Origin: Chromatiales bacterium
Lineage (GTDB): Bacteria > Pseudomonadota > Gammaproteobacteria > JACCYU01
Direction: 5' to 3'
DNA length: 8,920 nt
Assembly (NCBI GenBank): GCA_031177845.1
Contig: JAPSGG010000037.1
Location: 1-8,920 of the forward strand
In this document: positions 6,490 through 8,920 of the stretch, piece by piece
How positions within the stretch are numbered: position 1 is the first letter of the stretch
Layout: each line of letters opens with the position of its first letter
Program-made: the position numbers and the translations under genes
Notes under the pieces: model-generated
Seen by the model: only the letters and a program-made list of their open reading frames with translations
Database searches by the model: none
What the model was told of the DNA's origin: nothing

Positions 6490-6633
6490 ATTGGGGGATG
6501 CGGCTTCCTTTGCGATGAGGACAGCGAAGCTGCAAGGTGTGCGGCCGAGCGGGGGATCTGGAGCCGACCTCGGCCCGTACCGATGAAATCCCTCGCCCTA
6601 GAAGGCGAGGATGGTTCAGTCCGCAGTTCCTAG
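6490..6633 (+). pseudogene. Possible decayed 3' end of a tnpB gene
   Basis: In the frame that ends at the TAG at 6633, the translation passes through GGCGFLCDEDSEAARCAAERG (about 6493-6555). I read this as a degraded form of the TnpB C-terminus, where a zinc-finger cysteine pair CGF is followed by the RuvC-III motif D.DxNAARNI..RG. Asp, Asp, Ala-Ala-Arg and Arg-Gly are in register; the Asn of NAARN is replaced by Glu and the NI by Cys-Ala. About 20 more residues lead into the hairpin at 6591-6610, the usual distance and order in IS200/IS605-type elements. No remaining transposase gene body is seen upstream, so this would be an internally deleted relic. The match is from memory of the family pattern and is short. 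Confidence 0.35.
6582..6618 (+). mobile_element. IS200/IS605-like right-end hairpin (omegaRNA-like 3' end)
   Basis: GATGAAATCC is followed by a perfect 7-bp hairpin, CCTCGCC (6591-6597) with GGCGAGG (6604-6610) around a CTAGAA loop, then ATGGTTCA. Right ends of IS200/IS605-group elements typically read GAA-TCC, a short GC-rich hairpin with a TAG-containing loop, then GGATG and a TTCA or TCAA end. In intact elements this end is also the 3' part of the TnpB guide RNA, with the guide beginning just beyond it, here about 6619 onward. The possible tnpB remnant immediately upstream supports the reading. No transposase (tnpA) and no firm left end is seen. Confidence 0.45.
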
Positions 6634-6643
6634 TCCTATTCAA

Positions 6644-6663
6644 CGCTCTTTGCGCCTTTGCGC
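6644..6663 (-). repeat. CGCAAAG-type periodic repeat before the GTPase stop
   Basis: On the minus strand CGCAAAG occurs twice, 8 bases apart (6662-6656 and 6654-6648), within GCGCAAAGGCGCAAAGAGCG. It is the same class of short periodic element as at 6316-6348 but inverted relative to it, and lies 13 bases beyond the stop of the GTPase gene. Together the two mark the borders of the 323-base gene-free stretch. Confidence 0.5.
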
Positions 6664-6675
6664 TGCAACACCTGC

Positions 6676-8052
6676 CTACGCGCCGCGCAGGCGAGCGCGA
6701 ATATCTTCGCGGGCCTGCTTGAGCACCGAATCGCGGTCGATGCTGTCGAGGATTTCTTTCACTGCGCGCTTGGCGCCTCCCTTGCCCCAAGACTTTCCGT
6801 GCGCGAAGTAGCGCGCGGCCGCACGTCCAACGACGTAAGTGCCATAATACGCGACTGCGCCTTGGGCGCTGGCGGTTAGCATGGTCGTGAGCCCCGCACT
6901 GCTCAGCTTCAGGGCCGAGGACAGCAGATGCATGGCCCACACGGCGCCCATCAACGCGGCGATCTGTGTGATGATGACCTGGATCAGCCTGCCTGCCTCG
7001 CTGCGCGTGACCGGCAATCCATACACGCGACTCAAGTGGATTACCATGGCCATGTCCAGTGCCGCGGCGGCTACGAGGTCTGTGATGGGCACGGGATTGA
7101 ACGCCACCGCTAGTCCTTTGCCCAGGCAGTAGTTGTTGATTACCCGCTGCGCGAGCGCTTGCTTGACCTCGGTGATGCGGGCGGCCACCTGATCGCTTAG
7201 GCGCCCCGCGAACAGACCGGCGTTGATGGCCGCGAGGGTCTTGCCCTCGCGCTCTAGGATCTGCCAAAGATGCTCTTTCAGGCTGACGATGTCAGCGGCT
7301 GGGCGGCGCTTGACCTCACGCTCGGCGCCCAGTTCGTGGCGTTCTATATACACGCGCTCGCCTGGCGCCGCGGCGCAGGCCACTACGCTGCGCGCATCCA
7401 CGAGCCCGTGCACGCGCTTGGTCAAATGAGCAAGCAGCAGCTCGCGTTCCGATGCCGTGTAGCGATCCGCCTTGTTCAGCACCAACAGTAAAGGACGATT
7501 CTCATTCGCTAACAGGTGCAATGCGCGCAGCTCGGTATCGGTGATGTCGCCATCCACGACGAACAGAACCAGGTCGCTGCGCGCTGCGACCTCATGAGCA
7601 AGTCGCTCCCTTTCCCCGCCGTCGATCTCATTGATGCCGGGCGTATCGTACAGGACGACATGTCCGCCCGTGTCCTTGCGCCAGGTCGCCGTCTCCGGGC
7701 GTTGGGTGGCGCCGTGCAGGGTGCTCACGTAGAACCGGTTCTCGCCCAGAAGTGCGTTCAGCAGCGAGGACTTGCCGACCCCTACGCGTCCGAACGCTGC
7801 GATGTGTATGTGGCCGTGCTCCAGCTTGTCGAGCATGGCCTCCAGGTCCCGGTACTCGGGGGCTAGTTGCGCGCGCACTGGGGCAGGCACGTGCGGGTCG
7901 TTCAGTAATCCATGCAGGCTTTCCTTGACCTTATCCAGGGCATCGTCGCTGCGCACGGCGCTTGCGGGTGCGTCAGGATGGATCTCGATCGCGTTTTTTT
8001 TCGGCGAGGGCCAGAGCCGCAAGCTCTCGCGCACGCGCTGCCAGATCTTCAC
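6676..8052 (-). CDS. GTPase with hydrophobic DUF697-like C-terminal region
   Basis: The protein has 458 residues. The Era/TrmE-like G domain (about 80-235) is complete: P-loop GRVGVGKSS (88-96), DTPG (136-139), NKAD (193-196) and a G5-like ACAA (225-228), preceded by a helical region (1-79). The C-terminal half (about 270-458) is alanine-rich and helical, with hydrophobic stretches around 310-345, 355-380 and 385-412, as in DUF697/YcjF-type proteins. A membrane-associated GTPase is likely; the cellular role is unknown. The start is GTG at 8052: GAGGA (8065-8061) lies 8 bases upstream, and no Met occurs before residue 73. It overlaps the end of the upstream GTPase gene by 80 bases, so the pair is co-transcribed. 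The family call is good; DUF697 rests on overall pattern rather than a single motif. Confidence 0.85.
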   Translation of the reverse strand: MKIWQRVRESLRLWPSPKKNAIEIHPDAPASAVRSDDALDKVKESLHGLLNDPHVPAPVRAQLAPEYRDLEAMLDKLEHGHIHIAAFGRVGVGKSSLLNALLGENRFYVSTLHGATQRPETATWRKDTGGHVVLYDTPGINEIDGGERERLAHEVAARSDLVLFVVDGDITDTELRALHLLANENRPLLLVLNKADRYTASERELLLAHLTKRVHGLVDARSVVACAAAPGERVYIERHELGAEREVKRRPAADIVSLKEHLWQILEREGKTLAAINAGLFAGRLSDQVAARITEVKQALAQRVINNYCLGKGLAVAFNPVPITDLVAAAALDMAMVIHLSRVYGLPVTRSEAGRLIQVIITQIAALMGAVWAMHLLSSALKLSSAGLTTMLTASAQGAVAYYGTYVVGRAAARYFAHGKSWGKGGAKRAVKEILDSIDRDSVLKQAREDIRARLRGA

Positions 8053-8920
8053 GGAGTTTTTCCTCGAACAATTGCGATGCTGCGCGGGTATCCAGTTCTC
8101 CGCGGGAGCTCAACGACTCCACCAATGCACGACCAAGACTCTGAAACAGCAGCCCGTAGGCCACCGCATGGGTCAGGCCACCGGCCACGGTGCCCAACCC
8201 GGGGAAGGCCTTGAAGGCATTGCCCGCGATCGCGAGTACCAGCGGGAGGGATCGGCCTAGACGACCTTTAATCACATTCAGGAGCTTATCCAGATCCACC
8301 TGGCGAACTGAAACCTCGTACAAATCACACAACGCGCGCACAAAGCCGGTGGCCAACGCCCCCTGGATAACGATGTCCGCCCCCGGTGCGAAGGCTGCCA
8401 GGCCGCCGATCACCGCGCGGCGGGTATAGCGCTCGACCAAGGCATCGGCAACGCGGCGGCGATAGTCGCCGAGTGTGTGCTCCAGCTTGCCGGCCGCAAG
8501 CAATATGATGGCGTTGTCGCGCAGGGCGCCGAGTACGTCATGACGCTCGAGCAGCAGATTCTGTAGTGTGATGATCAAGGGTGCCACGTTAGGCACGCGT
8601 TCGCGCACGACTGTCTCTTCGCGTCCGTCGGGCAATACGCGTATGACTTCTTCGCTGCCGCCGGCTTGGACGGCGACCACCGAAATGCCCGACGAGATGC
8701 GTTCGCGTATGCGTGCCTCGATGAGGTCCAGGTCCTGTTGCTGATAGCGGTCGATCTTATTCACCGCAATGACTAGCGGCTTACCGTATTTTTCCAATTC
8801 GCTCAGGTCTTGCCACTGGTCACGCGTAAGATCACCCTCGCACACATACACGACCAAATGGGCGCGCAGGGCCTCCTCGCGGGCCGTTTCAGGCGCCCGA
8901 TTGCCGGCCTCGTTGAAGCC
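7973..8920 (-). CDS. Second GTPase with DUF697-like C-terminal region, 5' end missing
   Basis: The frame is open to the right edge, giving 315 visible residues that begin GFNEAG; the first Gly is probably the Gly of the DTPG box, so the P-loop lies outside the window. The NKID box (about 54-57) and a G5-like AVQAGG stretch follow, then a helical, hydrophobic C-terminal half with RRAVIGGLAAFAPGADIVIQGALATGF and LPLVLAIAGNAFKAFPGLGTVAGG, the Gly/Pro-rich pattern of DUF697-like proteins. It is a paralogue of the downstream GTPase in architecture, though the two are clearly diverged. A TTG inside the frame at 8857 is not the start, since coding sequence continues upstream to the edge. Its last 80 bases overlap the next gene. 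The biological role is unknown. Confidence 0.85.
   Translation of the reverse strand, partial: GFNEAGNRAPETAREEALRAHLVVYVCEGDLTRDQWQDLSELEKYGKPLVIAVNKIDRYQQQDLDLIEARIRERISSGISVVAVQAGGSEEVIRVLPDGREETVVRERVPNVAPLIITLQNLLLERHDVLGALRDNAIILLAAGKLEHTLGDYRRRVADALVERYTRRAVIGGLAAFAPGADIVIQGALATGFVRALCDLYEVSVRQVDLDKLLNVIKGRLGRSLPLVLAIAGNAFKAFPGLGTVAGGLTHAVAYGLLFQSLGRALVESLSSRGELDTRAASQLFEEKLREDLAARARELAALALAEKKRDRDPS
7994..8001 (-). other. A8 run inside the GTPase gene overlap
   Basis: The coding strand has eight consecutive A within the 80-base overlap. The upstream gene reads it as GAA AAA AAA CGC and the downstream gene as CCG AAA AAA AAC. The downstream frame is +1 relative to the upstream one. 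Loss of one A in the transcript, or a +1 ribosomal slip, would join the upstream GTPase to the second GTPase without the latter's first ~18 residues. Such runs are also prone to sequencing error. Confidence 0.4.

Noticed and set aside
6316..6663. CRISPR array
   Set aside because: The repeats are 8-10 base periodic motifs without unique spacers of constant length, and no cas genes are present.
6353..7267. Long minus-strand open frame of 304 residues
   Set aside because: It is very rich in Arg, Gly and Pro, overlaps the GTPase coding region in another frame, and shows no recognisable domain; it is a shadow of GC-rich coding sequence.
7973..8052. Single double-GTPase gene broken by a frameshift
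   Set aside because: The downstream gene has its own GAGGA site and GTG start and a complete N-terminal region, so two genes are the simpler reading; fusion by slippage is kept only as a possibility.

Overview
This is a GC-rich window (about 60% by eye). Its gene content suggests a gammaproteobacterial chromosome: a DUF72 protein, a stand-alone RibD C-terminal-type reductase, a glycine-zipper envelope protein, a PepSY protein with a PhoP/PhoQ-like pair, a YgiM/TIGR04211-type SH3 protein, and GTPases with a DUF697-like tail. I cannot place it below class level. A lineage such as the Chromatiales or Acidiferrobacterales would fit but is a guess. No rRNA, tRNA, CRISPR array or intact transposase gene is visible.

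Layout, left to right. (1) 1-666, minus strand: a DUF72/YecE-family gene cut by the left edge, divergent from the next gene. (2) 753-1592, plus: a reductase-like protein of the RibD C-terminal/DHFR fold, behind a consensus TATAAT box. (3) 1688-2251, plus: an exported glycine-zipper protein, preceded by a 9-bp stem-loop. (4) 2275-4609, plus: a compact signalling operon of a small secreted PepSY protein, an OmpR-type response regulator and a membrane histidine kinase; regulator and kinase overlap by ATGA. (5) 4699-5376, plus: an SH3 / coiled-coil / C-terminal-anchor envelope protein starting at TTG. (6) 5423-6352, plus: an ADP-ribosylglycohydrolase family enzyme with its metal-site motifs. (7) 6353-6675: 323 bases without an intact gene, holding a nested stem-loop, what looks like the decayed 3' end of a tnpB gene with the right-end hairpin of an IS200/IS605-type element, and two short CGCAR-type periodic repeats in opposite orientation at its borders. 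(8) 8920-6676, minus: two tandem GTPases with hydrophobic DUF697-like C-terminal regions. The upstream one is cut by the right edge just after its DTPG position, and the two overlap by 80 bases.

Functionally, the centre is an envelope-sensing cassette. The PepSY protein and the glycine-zipper protein are exported, and the kinase has a periplasmic sensor of about 140 residues. The ADP-ribosylglycohydrolase and the GTPase pair are separate units; nothing in the sequence ties them to the two-component system.

No clearly new system is proven here. The best leads are the IS200/IS605-like relic with an omegaRNA-like hairpin, the A8 run inside the overlap of the two GTPase genes (a +1 slip there would fuse them), and the periodic repeat that has supplied the C-terminus of the ADP-ribosylglycohydrolase.
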